DNA from: Phialocephala subalpina
Taxonomy: Eukaryota > Ascomycota > Leotiomycetes > Helotiales > Mollisiaceae
Direction of reading: 5' to 3'
Assembly (NCBI GenBank): GCA_900073065.1
Contig: FJOG01000004.1
Location: 858,985-922,984, forward strand
DNA length: 64,000 bases
A model generated the notes under the pieces. The model was given only the letters and a program-made list of their open reading frames with translations. It was not told the DNA's origin and made no database searches. Below, piece by piece: positions 50,223-61,811 of the stretch (positions are counted from its first letter, which is position 1; the number at the start of each line of letters is the position of its first letter). The position numbers and the translations under genes were made by a program.

Positions 50223-50849
50223 CTTGAGTGCTGTAGCAACAAGATACCCTACAGGTAGAACTTGGTTTGAGATTGCGAGTGCAAATGAGGCTTGGAGAGA
50301 TATTTTTGAAGACGAGGTGTTTGGGATGAAAGTCAATTGGAAGGCAGCCTACCTATCTTATACAGAGAAGAGATGCCAAGGAGCAAAACAAGAGATGCAT
50401 ATTGACGCGAATACTCTTTCCGAATTGCGATAGCAACGAATCGATCAAGCCACAAATATGCAATAAAAGAACTCCTATTTGCAGAGATTGAGGCTCGCAC
50501 GGGTCGTATGTGCCTCTCGCTCGGTATCGTAGCTCGTATGAAGTTCGGGTTCGTTTGTGGATCAGCATGGTGGGATATGATTGGATGGCAAGCGACCTAG
50601 CTTAAACTTTAAAGGCTTGTTTCATCGTATCCAAAGACGAATATTCCGAGCCCGAGAAAACTCGCACTCTCGACGTCGAATGCCATTGTACCAGCCACTC
50701 TGGATGACTCTCGCCGCTCTGCCACTGGAATGACGCGTTCGCATTCGCATAGTCGTATACAAGAGTTGCAGTCAGCCGCCGGTTGATCGCACCGAGCATC
50801 TGGAACATTCAAACGAGCTTCTTCTGCGGATCCATACCCTGCCGTGACG
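50223..50849. promoter_or_regulatory. Shared upstream region of the RTA1 gene and the Zn2Cys6 regulator
   Basis: 627 bp between divergent starts with no coding frame of its own. A regulator reading this region could control both genes. I did not find an unambiguous sterol-response element. Confidence 0.4.
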
Positions 50850-53026
50850 ATGGATTCAGCTATGAATATCAAGCCTTCCGCGCGCAAGACACATCGAAAG
50901 ACAAGAACGGGTTGCCGGACTTGTAAATCACGAAAGATCAAGGTGCGTTTGGAGTTCTGGTTTTTGTTGTCCGTCGTAGGGTGGTATTTGCGTTGAGGAT
51001 TGATGTTAGAGATATATTACTGGAATCCGCCACGTGTGATCCACTACAGACACGTGATAATATATTATCCCCTCTTTATTGGTTCGCCAGGTTGTTCGGG
51101 GAGGCGAGATACTGGGCATCAGAAAGAAGCTTTCGATGCCGACAGAGCAAGCTGCTCAAGCGATGCCACTACTGTTGTCGGAGTCTCTGGCTCTGGGTTC
51201 ATATCCTTCGGGTCGAGAATCTCTCTTCTACTGACGGACATTTTACTCCTCAAGTCAGAAAGACCATGGCTAACTTAATATACTACAGTGCGATGAACAA
51301 CGGCCCTCATGTCATAACTGCATCAAGCATTCAGTGCAATGCGACTTCCTAGTGACAGCATCAAACGACTCAGCAGGCAGCTTGTCTCACGTAAGTGTTA
51401 GTTGTCTGTATTCAAAATCGAAACTTTCTTTTTTGTGTATCTCTGAAACTGGCCCTACCCTCAATTTCAGTTGTAATAAAAGTCCAGAGGTGTGATGCAA
51501 GTAACAGGTACAACCATAGGAATAGGTATCGGTTATAATCCGAATCAATTCCCTGGCAGGAAGTATTATTGCTTGATTTCCCTCGCTGTCTGGAACATTA
51601 GGAGGAGATCTCACTATTTGATAGCATTTGGCTGACTTCACATAGGCAGATACCCCTTCAAACCAGAGTCCGCATATCTCTAGTGGCACGCCGCAATTTG
51701 ATCAAAATGGAGACTCTAGTATGCTAGGTAAGTGGAATGTCCCATCATTCCTGGGATAATATCACAATCGATGAACTGAACCGACGATCAGACATAGGCG
51801 GCGAAGGACTATTGCCTACACTGAACTTGACCGATTTAGAACTTCTTCACAATTATGTCACCACTACAGGTAAATGTCCCACAACCCCTGGAACATTCTC
51901 CTTTGCAAGAAGACTGACTTTGAGATAGCATTCACACTTCATACCGACCCCGCTATGAAAACTATGTGGCGAATCAATGTCCCACAATTAGGATTCCAGA
52001 ACGACTTCGTCATGAGAGGCATCCTCGCATTATCCGCTCTACACATGGCCCGATACAAACCGGAGAAAAGAGATTTCTATATGTCCCAGGCTATCACACA
52101 ACATCAAGCTGGATTACGAATGACAACAAGCTTATTATCCAGCATTACCAAGGAGAATTGCAGTGCCATCTACCTGTTCTCCGGTCTGACTCTCTACTTC
52201 ACGCTCGCAAGCCCTCGAAAACCAGGCAAGTCCACCTTCTCGAAACAATATACCCGCTTTGTTTCAACGGGTTCGAATGTCCCGAGGCTTTTGGGACATT
52301 CTATTCTCCTCTTTAAGCGCTTGAAAGAGGAATACTAACATCGAGATCTTGGGTACAGGTGACTTTCTCCTCGTCGGCGAGAATGGTATTGCAGACTGTA
52401 AGACCCCTTTCCATTTCGTGGATTTCCCCGAAGAGAATGTCCCAGCTCCCCTAGGACATTTCATTTTCAACAATTACTAACTTTCTCGTTACTTAGGGCT
52501 CTACTTAGTAAAAGGAACGAACTTCATCATCGAATCCTCCGAAGAATACCTTTTCTCCGGTCCCCTAGGGCCCATGTTCATAGCCGGCCGACGGCGAACC
52601 GAAATTAAGGAGCGAATGTTGCAAGAGAACGCCGGTCAAGACGATCCACTTACCGAACTCTCCCTCTTAATCAGCGAGACTAGCCCCGACCGTCAAAACC
52701 TTCACATCTACATGGGTGCCATCCATACGCTGAGGAAGAGCTTTGTGTTCCACTATCAGCAAGCTCCAGCAGGTCATGAAACTGCGGATATTTTCTTTTG
52801 GGTCTTTAGGGTACCTGATGAGTATCTTCAGCTCTTGAAACAACATACACAAGAGAGTCTGGCTATCTTCGCCTACTTTTGCGTTGTCCTCAAACGCTTA
52901 GATGGGCATTGGTGGATGGAGGGCTGGAGCACCCACCTCATGGCCAAAATCTGGAATCTGCTGGATGAGGAGCATCGGTTGTGGGTTCGCTGGCCAGTAG
53001 AGGAGATTGGTTGGATTCCAAATTGA
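50850..53026 (+). CDS. Zn(II)2Cys6 transcription factor, Upc2-like layout
   Basis: Seven exons (50850-50942, 51289-51390, 51646-51727, 51798-51869, 51929-52225, 52359-52397, 52497-53026) give 404 residues. The zinc cluster is split by intron 1: TGCRTCKSRKIK|CDEQRPSCHNCIKHSVQCDF, spacing CX2CX6CX6CX2CX6C. A short linker follows, then the LxxLxLLHNYVTTT box, WRINVPQLGFQNDFVMRGILALSALHMA and a helical ligand-binding-like domain, as in the sterol-uptake regulator (Upc2/Ecm22) group. It should bind DNA as a nuclear activator; a lipid ligand is possible by family analogy only. Introns 1 and 2 are long for this window (346 and 255 nt). Introns 3-6 each contain an AATGTCC hairpin, and intron 5 uses a GC-AG donor (AG|GCAAGT). 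Phases agree throughout. The annotated ending is VEEIGWIPN. Confidence 0.85.
51735..51758 (+). repeat. Intronic hairpin element in intron 3 of the Zn2Cys6 gene
   Basis: GAATGTCCCATCATTCCTGGGATA with arms TCCCA (51740-51744) and TGGGA (51752-51756), close behind the donor of a 70-nt intron (51728-51797). It aligns with the same element in introns 4, 5 and 6. Confidence 0.7.
51873..51897 (+). repeat. Intronic hairpin element in intron 4 of the Zn2Cys6 gene
   Basis: AATGTCCCACAACCCCTGGAACATT: outer arms AATGT (51873-51877) and ACATT (51893-51897), in a 59-nt intron (51870-51928) that is nearly filled by the element. Confidence 0.75.
52275..52301 (+). repeat. Intronic hairpin element in intron 5 of the Zn2Cys6 gene
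   Basis: Perfect 9-bp arms GAATGTCCC (52275-52283) and GGGACATTC (52293-52301) around a nine-base loop, inside a 133-nt GC-AG intron (52226-52358) whose branch site is TACTAAC at about 52334. Confidence 0.9.
52435..52462 (+). repeat. Intronic hairpin element in intron 6 of the Zn2Cys6 gene
   Basis: AATGTCC (52436-52442) and GGACATT (52454-52460), in a 99-nt intron (52398-52496) with a TACTAAC branch site. Confidence 0.85.
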
Positions 53027-56000
53027 GAGAAGAAACGTCGGTACACACCTACTGAATAGTCAGGTAATCGTGCGTCAGGGCTACCTGCTGCGATACTAAT
53101 CTCCTTCTCGATACAGCGACGGCAGGGGGCGGGGCGTTCGATAGATGTACCAATCACCCTGGAGCATTAACTTGGACGTGGATGTCTAAGGATGGGTTTG
53201 CATTTGGCGTTAGCTTGGCAGCAGTATTTGACTTGCAGGTCAGGCATCATTCGCTTCGAGTATGGGGCTTCAAATCTAAATGGGTCTGTAAAGTTGTAAA
53301 TATGTTTGCGGTGTGTATGTTGAGGAAAATAATTGTACTTCCGCTGAACTTTCAATGAGTTGGAGGAATATCTCTAGTACCTCGCGAGGTAAATCGTCCA
53401 GTGATTAGGTAGCTACGTGTCCAGCCACATCTTGGATGCAGGTCTTTCAGGGGAATATCACAAGTCACGGGATCGACGCCTGACCAAGTCTCATCAAGAA
53501 GCTCGAGTTTCCACCACGGGTAGAAAATCGGAGACTTTTATACCCTTAATATCAGAGTTTTAAATGTGAATCATCGAGATCCATCAGGAGCTTGATCGGA
53601 GGGAGTGGATGTCAAGGAATCAAAAGTGCCGAATTTGCTCGCCGATTCGGAGGAGGGCTAGTACGTGATCTTACTTTCCCCAGACTTCTGGGCTGGAGAG
53701 CTTTATGGAGATGACGGCTTGTGGGGTCTAGAAATTACTATAGTAGGGCTCGAGAATGCCTCAGGGATTGTATTTTGGAAACTTCCCTCGCCTCTGGGGC
53801 CGTTAGTTCTGAGACCAGCAGAGGCAGTTAGACAGTTAGGACAACAGATATCTTCTTTGTACGGTCGTTGCACCGCGGGCTTCTATGGACTCTTCAAAGC
53901 CTCCACGGCTGCTCTGTGGCCACCTTCGTCCAAATGGTCGGCGAAGATAAATGTCGAAACCATGAAAGAAGCTTGAGGTTCATAACCTGCTCAGGGTGTC
54001 GTAAAGGAGATATTGTCCTCGATCACGTTGATTCAAACCGATATTCGACTCTTTCCCACTAATTGCATGATGTCGCTTCCTCCACGTTTACAGGGAGCCA
54101 TGAGCTTCATGAGAGGTTGATCCTCCAAGTTAAACAAGAAAAGGGAGCTTCACAATACTAATAAACAAAGAGCACACACTCTTTAACACGTTCTAACAGA
54201 ATATTCATAAAAACAGGACTACAACGGCTAAGGCCTTTACTTACCACAGTACTATCATGGCGGGGTACATCGTCAAGCGGGGCAGGAAGTGGCTGCTAGT
54301 GCATAACTCGCAGGCCACCTTCTCTTTCGTTTCTCAACCCCTCTCTTCTGTCAACACCACCCACAACCCTACTAATGTCGAACATATGCTTTTCAATATG
54401 TTTACGAGGATGTATCAAGTCTTCAGGAGTCTCTAGGTACGTTCCTGATACTTCATGAGGGCCATTCGAGCGTTGCTCCCACTTTTGTGGGTTGAGGGGA
54501 GCTGCCTCCTCTACCCAACCTCGTCCGCATCCAAAGTCAACCACCGAGCACAGGAATCTCAGCACGAGAAAAGAGATAGATTACCATCTAATAAGCCTTC
54601 AGCAGCCTATGTCTGGTTTCCGAGAGTCGCTTGCCATGTCTTGCGTCGCCTTGTTGAAGAGGTAGCCCACTCACTGCATCAACGGACCAACCACCACCAC
54701 AACGCAAATCGCAACACATGTCTCAGAAGGGGAGAACAACATACTGCGATTGTGAGGACCTCTAGGTACATTCTTTAAACTCCGCGAGGCTGGTAAACGC
54801 TTTGTGCTCACCTCTGTCCGTGCGAATTCAATTTCTTACGGGGCGACATCACGGGAACCAGACCCAACCCAACAGCCAGCACTACAAGAAGACGAGGAAG
54901 GTACGTGTCTGTCCTTTCTGACATAGCACTGACCATCAAGAATACTTCCCAGGAGCATTTCTAATGCAGGTACCATGCTGATCTCTGACTGTGGCCAGAA
55001 AGTGCAGGCAGCGACCACTATAGATGCGACCTTCCGAACACACTGGACCGCTTGAGCTAACAATGTTTGATCCGCGGGCATATACCGCACGACCAGATAA
55101 TGACCAAGCAATTTCCGGACAAAAGCTGCTCTCTTCAACCCACGAAGGACGGTGGCAACTCATTGGCTTGCAACTTGTAGCGTTCTAATAATCACCAGGC
55201 AGCTCTATCACCACAATTACCCTTCTAAGACAATGTTTCGCCAAGTACGGATCGACATCTACAATAGATATTGATCAGCATTACTGCAACTACAGTATGT
55301 TGCATTGCCTCCGACATCTGGGCGCGAAGCACAGAACAAGATCCTCGACGTTTACAACAGAAATTGCTCCGCAACACCACCAACATCTGGGCAAAGCGCA
55401 CAACTGAACACGACTGCCGACAAGAATGTTCACCTCGGTAGTACACAAGGACAAGGAAGCATTTCGAGGACCCTTGCGAGGATTGTCGGGAACACCCGCC
55501 GTGGCAATCTTGCCCAGGCCTCGGACTATCGCTATCTCTGCCATACTTGCATCATCTTGGCCATCCACAAGTTGTGGAACTTTAGCTAGGAGCAAGAAGT
55601 GTCATGCTTGTCTAAATCTCTGGGATGATTTTGTCCTGTACTTGTTACAAAGAGGGACATTGTCCAGCTACACCAATTTTTTTGGTGTATTTGTGTATTG
55701 CAACTGGAACATGGTATTTTCTTCTAAATATAGGACAAGCAAAGTTTTTGTTTCGTTCAATTAATAGCAAGCCAACAAGCCAAGAAGCCAAGAGATTGTT
55801 TGGTACTTGTAAGGACATTTTGTATGACTTTCTTTTGCTTGGGCTCATACTCCTTGTAAATGGTTTCAATTTCTGGGAATAGTTCAAGTGCCGGTGTCCT
55901 AAGCGATGCGAGAGAGGACTACACAACCGCTTGGGGCGACATCTAGCCTCGCACGAAGCAAGGCTGATGCTTCAATGTGTCTGCTTGGCAGGATACTCAG

Positions 56001-57040
56001 GGTGAGAATGCCTGACTGCATTGCTCTCTGCCAATAAAGAGCTGTGTGACAGCACGAACAAAGTTTTGTCAAGGAACCTTATCTCTCAACAGTTTGCTCT
56101 TTGAGACATGACTGGTCTAGCCAGCAGCTAATGGGATCTAATCCATCTGATGAAACGGGTGGAAAGGGACGTTGCTTATCTGACTCCTGACTTCCTCAAG
56201 CTTCTTGGTTGTTGTTCAGAACTCCTTGCTTGGCTGCACCAACCTATGAGACAGTCAGGACAGGCCACGGTCGTCGGTGTTACCAAAAGCAGGTACGGTT
56301 GCATCTCAGGCTGCAATCAAAGGCTGTCAGCTCCCCGGAAGCAGCAACACCGCCCACAGACGAGGCTCTGAGGGACTTGGTAGTCACAGAGAATTGGGGA
56401 CCTGCAACACTCTCTTATCTTGGACGCATCACTCTTCAACCTCCATACCTTCTCACACGCCCATCCACGAAGCTCAGTCTCATCGCGTTCGCCGTCGGGG
56501 CATCTCATTGCCAAGCAGGCCAAGAGAGAAAGGGTTCTGGTGGGGTCGTATTGCTGCCACTCCCAGCGGCCTCATCCACCATGGCGATACAAATTCTCTA
56601 ACATCGACACTTGTGTTCACCAAACGCTGTGGCCCTTATCGAAGCCCTTGGTTGCGGGGCGGCAGCGATAGGTGGTCGAAGCTAACCCGCATAGGTATCG
56701 CGGCTTGAAGCTTCCTTCCAGAAGAACATCAAGAATTCACAGATCGATATTTCCTCGACATCACAACGTCACATAACTTCATCCATTCTGGTCTACACCA
56801 ATACACCCAGTCCTCCAGGCAGGAGTCATCCTTCGGGTAATCGACTCTGCTTCCTTCTCTTGAATTCTCAGAGGCAGCCAGCTCGGAGGTTGAATTCGGA
56901 CTTGCACCAAGGTCAGTCCGTTCGCGGAGAGTCAGTCAAAACCCGCCGTGTGGCATTTTTCGGCGACCAATGGTCTGGCACTGATTGAACCCCTGCTGAC
57001 GCCGATCAATACATACAGGGCCCTGCAGGTCCATTTTACG
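53027..57040. other. Four-kilobase stretch without recognisable genes
   Basis: Many frames of 60-140 codons on both strands (for example 54296-54565 minus, 55290-55595 minus, 56209-56601 plus) overlap each other and show no family motif. They are best read as non-coding or decayed DNA. A hairpin like the intronic element lies at 55632-55660. The last few hundred bases probably hold the promoter and 5' UTR of the PFK-2 gene. Confidence 0.45.
55632..55660. repeat. Intergenic hairpin resembling the intronic AATGTCC element
   Basis: TGTCC (55632-55636) and GGGACA (55654-55659) separated by 17 bases, followed by TTGTCC. Weaker than the intronic copies but with the same core words. Confidence 0.45.
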
Positions 57041-59445
57041 ATGTCTTCCCTTTCAACCCTTCAGCCTTCTGCCGTCAAGGAGGACGAGAAACCATCCTGT
57101 AAGCCTACCCACAACCTCCACTCTTCAAGCAGGTCTTGCAGAGTCTGCAGAACGACCCCACTGACTTACTCATATTCAGCAGTTGAGGCTACTAGCCACA
57201 GTCGAACGTCATCCCATTCACTGGTCGCTCGAACGGCCATGAGTAACTGCATAGTCATGTCTTCACCAAATCCGCTCCCCCTCCAAGACAACCTCACCAA
57301 CACAATTCATGATCGCGATTTTACGCTGCCAAAGTCTCTTTACCCACCCACCATTCAAGTCACAGTTCCGGGCACTCCTACCCTTGCGACAGGCTCTCTC
57401 GGTCAGGCTCTACAAGCACTGAAGATGACGAGCAGTGAGAACGCTCAGAATGGGGACAACGGTCTTCATCGAACATTGAGTGATACACCACCTCGCAGCG
57501 AAAACTCGACTGCGCCAGGTAGCCCTCGACTGTAAGCTTAAGCCTTCTCATTTTCTCACGCCATTTTCATATTACCAAATGTAGTGCGTTAATGCTATCA
57601 CCACTTTTGCGACAAACGCCTGTTCTATTCCAACTCAGCTCAAAAGTTTAATTACTGATGAGTAAATAGACCACCCGTCCGACAGAATTCAGGCTCTGCA
57701 ACACCAAGAGTCAGACCACCGGCGACCACGTTAAACATCCCTGGCATGACTCGATCTCGCGTGTCTCCCGACGGCAGAATTTCTCAACGAGATGTTGGCG
57801 CGAAGTTGGTTGTCATTATGGTTGGTCTGCCAGCACGCGGCAAGTCATACATCACGAAGAAGATCGCCAGATACTTGTCGTGGCAGCAGCACAATGCACG
57901 AATCTTCAATGTTGGCAACCGCAGACGAGTAGCAGCAGGAAGTGGTGGTACAGTATCGCCTCCAATGTCCGCACAACCCTCAACAAGAAAGTCGAATGTC
58001 GTCCGCACGACCTCAATTGCGGGAGTCATCGATGCACCCACACAAGCTGCCCATATCCTCCTCAATGGAGTTGATCCAATTGAAGAGCAGAACGAACTCG
58101 CCAAGCTTCCAAGTGCCGATACTATGGAGCAATCTGCTCAATTCTTTGATCCCAAGAACCAGGCGGCTTCAAGGATCAGAGAGCAAGTCGCACTGTCCAC
58201 TTGTGACGAGATGTTGGATTTTCTACTTAACCAAGGTGGATCGGTAGGTATACTCGATGCTACAAATAGCACTCTTGAGCGAAGACAGATCTTGTTCAAG
58301 CACATCAAGGCTAGAGAGCCAAAGCTTGGCATCCTCTTCATCGAAAGCGTTTGCGAGGATGAAAAGGTAAGAAGTCTGTCCCTCTACTGAAGTGTGTCGC
58401 TAATAATGATCAGTTATTGGAGGCCAACATGCATCTCAAGCTCCGTGGCCCAGATTATAAGGACAAAGATCCGGAAAGCTCTCTCGCTGATTTCAGAGAC
58501 CGTGTCAAGGCATATGAGAGTGCATATGTCCCCCTTGGCAAGTTTGAGGAAGACAACTTCATGCAGTATATCAAAATGATCGATGTCGGAAAGAAGTGTG
58601 TCCACTACCGCCTGCAAGGATTCCTCTCCAATGGTATTGCATCCTACCTGTCCACTTTCAACCTTTGTCCCAGACAGATTTGGATTACTCGACATGGTCA
58701 ATCAATGGATAATACTCTCGGCAAGATTGGTGGAGACTCAGATCTCACCGAAGCTGGCAAGCATTACGCGACGACTCTCTACAACTTCATTTCACAGAAG
58801 CGTCTTGAATGGGAAACTGATCAGATGCAAAGAGCTCTCGAGGACCACTCACTTCCGTTGATGCCTGGCGACAAGACCCCTCCCTATCCTGATCTGCTCG
58901 GTGAATTGGAAGAGCAGAATTTCTGTGTCTGGACCTCTATGTTGAAACGCAGTGTCCAGACCGCCGAAGAGTTCCAGAATGACGATGACTACGATGTCAA
59001 GAACTGGGAAATGCTGAACGAGCTCGACGCTGGAGACTTTGAGGGACTGACTTATGTTGAGATCGAGACTAGATTCCCCGAGCAGTACGCTAAGCGTAAG
59101 GCTGACAAGCTTAGCTACATCTACCCTGGAGTTGGTGGTGAGGGTTACATGCAAGTCATCAGCCGTTTGCGCGACTTAGTCCGTGAACTTGAACGCATCA
59201 AGGACCATGTCTTGGTTATTGCTCATCGCTCAGTCTGTCGCGTCCTCATGGCCTACTTCATGGACTTGACTCGCGATGACATTGCCGACCTTGATGTTCC
59301 TCTCGGAATGCTCTATGCCATCGAGCCGAAGCCTTATGGCATTGAATTCCACGCATACCGCTACAACGAAGGCCGCGACGATGTCTGGACTTTCGAGGAA
59401 GTTCCAAACTACAAGCCAGCCAAGGCTACTTCACATACTGCCTAA
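57041..59445 (+). CDS. 6-phosphofructo-2-kinase / fructose-2,6-bisphosphatase
   Basis: Four exons (57041-57098, 57180-57531, 57670-58366, 58414-59445) give 712 residues. A long Ser/Pro/Thr-rich N-terminus (probable phosphorylation target) precedes the kinase domain, with P-loop VGLPARGKS and TKKIARYLSW, then GGSVGILDATNSTLERRQ and GILFIESVCEDEK. The kinase contains a fungal insertion (about 40 residues, RRRVAAGSGGTV...). The histidine-phosphatase domain begins IWITRHGQSMDN, whose RHG supplies the catalytic His. NELDAGDFEGLTY gives the acid Glu and LVIAHRSVCRVLM the second His. Both activities look intact, unlike yeast Pfk26, which lacks the phosphatase His. The enzyme makes and degrades fructose 2,6-bisphosphate, controlling glycolysis versus gluconeogenesis in the cytosol. 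The start at 57041 follows from the phase-1 intron GTAAGC...TTCAG, which restores a coherent frame. The frame is also open upstream without the splice. Confidence 0.92.
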
Positions 59446-60721
59446 GTGGTTGAAGGCCTCATTTTCGGCTGCCGCGTTTCTTCTTCCTCGCGCACACCTC
59501 ATTCCTTTTCTTTTCTGTATGATATTCCATGAGCACGGAGCTTGAACCATTGCTTACGATTCGCATGGACTCTGGTTCTTTACACGACAGTAATGACCTT
59601 GGGAGGGATATTTCTTTGCTTTGACACTCACCACTTTGCGATCTTTGCTGTCAGTGTGTGTTATGCGCGTTTCGGACTCTTCAAATTGGGGAATACTGGC
59701 GTTCGTGGAACGTTTTTACCTCATAACAACGAAACTGTAACGGCATAGCAGGCGTTTACTGGCATTGTACTAGTACATAACATGGTCCGTTTATAATATG
59801 GGACACGGGTGGGCATCACTGAATTAGCATGGCATGGCATGGCGTTAAACAGAGGGTGGCACGATACCCTAGACTTTGCTTCATTGAGCAGCCGCATGAA
59901 AAGATTTGTACAATAGCGGACGGCCGGCATTCTAGGGCATGGCCATTGCTCTGAAAATAAACATTTTCGCAATGATAGTGCTTGAGCTTGCTTCTGTGAG
60001 TGAATAACATCTGAACGCGTCGCGTAGCACTTTGAAATTCGTGAATGACCGAAACTCATTAGATATTGGCAAATACTCGACTTCAAGAGACATAGTCCGA
60101 TCCATGCCCATAATTTCGTGTTTCAAAATGATTGTCATGATCTCGCACCTTGAGCTGCAATTCAGGGATGAAAACCGGTCCAACGCTGATCTCAACCCTG
60201 CCTACTTCCGAACCGAATCTCCTACCTGCTCAAGAACATCAACCTTTCCCAACATACCCCCCCCCCCGCGTTCTTTCGCGCAACGCCCAAGAAGCTCATG
60301 GATCTCATTCGCGGATTCGGGGCTCTTAGTTTTAGAAGCTGCTGACTTGGAGACCGCCCACGGACCATCATTGGATGCATATTTAGGAAGAAGGATTTCA
60401 GCCTTGTATGTTTCGTGCCCCGCCCGTGAAGCTGCAGCTCCATGTTCTTGAACGCCTGGATCTTTCATTCCAATTCTCGCCTTGCCTTTTTTTTATTTTT
60501 TATTTTTATTTTTTTATTTATGTTTTTTCCATCTGCAGAAGCTGACAAGGCTTTGATAGACGCATTCACCACAGCTCCGCTCACGCCAACAGCAAACACA
60601 AAGGTTCCATCCAGTACGATTTCGCCATCAGCCTCGCGACACCTACGTTCGGTATCTCGGATCTGCGTGGGAGATATATTGGAAGAGGAAAGGATACAAT
60701 TGGAAAGAGAGATTAGGGAAG
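59446..60721. other. Intergenic stretch with homopolymer tracts
   Basis: No supportable gene. A C-run at about 60258-60267 and a T-rich tract at 60485-60530 are present. Frames 60032-60451 (plus), 60202-60468 (minus) and the end of 60442-60738 (plus) compete; the last looks faintly coding (ILEEERIQLEREIRED) after a TCTGCAG acceptor at 60539, but overlaps the RNase H1 start. I leave it unassigned. Confidence 0.4.
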
Positions 60722-61811
60722 ATGTCTACGGCGAGTAAGAAGAGGAAGTTAGGTGAGGGAGGGGCATCAGGAGAGAAAGAGCAGAAGTTTTATGCTGTGA
60801 GGGCGGGGAAGACGCCGGGGGTTTATTTGACGTGGAAGGAGTGTCAGGATAATATTACTGGGTTTAAGGGGGCTAATTGTAAGCTTCCTCCTCCCTTCTG
60901 CTTTTCTTGTTGCTTGAAGGAAAGATAGGATGGATGCTAATGTGTTTGGAAATAGTCAAATCCTTCCCTTCTCAGCAAGCGGCCCAAGACTTCGTCGATG
61001 GCAAAGTAGTTGCTTCGACCTCGAAAGATGCAGGAGATAAGTTCTACGGCGTGGCAGTCGGCAAGAAGCCAGGCGTGTACACGGACTGGGAGGTAGCAAA
61101 GCTGCAGGTTCAGGATGTGAAGGGGCCCAAGTATAAGAAGTTCGCTACGAGAAAGGAGGCTGAGGAGTTTGTTAAGAGTGGTGGGAAGGTACCTGCCGCT
61201 TCTACGACCAAGAAAGATAAGTTGATGGCTGAGGATGCGGAGGAGAAGGTTGTGAAGAAGCAGAAGGTGGGAGAGACGAAGAAGAAGACGACGGTTTATA
61301 CGGATGGGAGTAGTTTGGGAAATGGGCAGAAGGGATCGGCTGCTGGAGTGGGTGTTTATTTTGGGGATTTGGATCCTAGGTGAGTTCCTCTTTCTGTCTA
61401 GATTGATTGAGGTGTCCTGATATGTTATTGATGGGTAGTAGGAATGTTTCTGAGCCCTTAGAAGGTATGCCGCAAACCAACAACCGCGCCGAGTTGACAG
61501 GCATTTTGCGAGCTTTAGAACTCGCACCTAAAGATCGAGATCTGGAGATCATTACGGACAGTAATTACTCGATTAATTGTGTTACGATTTGGTACGATAG
61601 CTGGGAGAGGAAGCAGTGGAAGACGTCGGCGGGGAAGGCGGTAGAGAATCAGGACCTGATTAAGAGCATCAAGGCACTGATCAGGGAGAGAGATGGTTTG
61701 GATCTTGTTACGATTTTTACTTGGATCAAGGGGCATGACAATGATCCTGGGAATGAAGCTGCGGATCGATTAGCTGTGGCTGGTGCTCATCTTGGGAGGG
61801 CGAGGCAATGA
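60722..61811 (+). CDS. rnh1: Ribonuclease H1 with two hybrid-binding domains
   Basis: Three exons (60722-60878, 60956-61379, 61442-61811) give 316 residues. Two N-terminal hybrid-binding (Cauli_VI-type) domains carry FYAVRAGKTPGVYLTWKECQ and FYGVAVGKKPGVYTDWEVAK, each followed by FxSxxxAxxFV. A Lys-rich linker leads to the RNase H catalytic domain. Its acidic residues are visible as Asp in VYTDGSSLGNG, Glu in NNRAELTG, Asp in IITDSNYSI and Asp in GNEAADRLA. The enzyme cleaves RNA in RNA-DNA hybrids in nucleus and possibly mitochondria. Two hybrid-binding domains are usual in fungi, as in yeast Rnh1. Splice junctions restore conserved motifs (GAN|FKSFPSQQAA; DP|RNVSEPLEG). The start MSTASKKRKLGEG gives a nuclear-localisation-like KKRK. 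Confidence 0.95.

Noticed and set aside
60258..60268. C homopolymer and nearby T-rich tract
   Set aside because: Could be sequencing-sensitive low complexity; no feature can be built on it.
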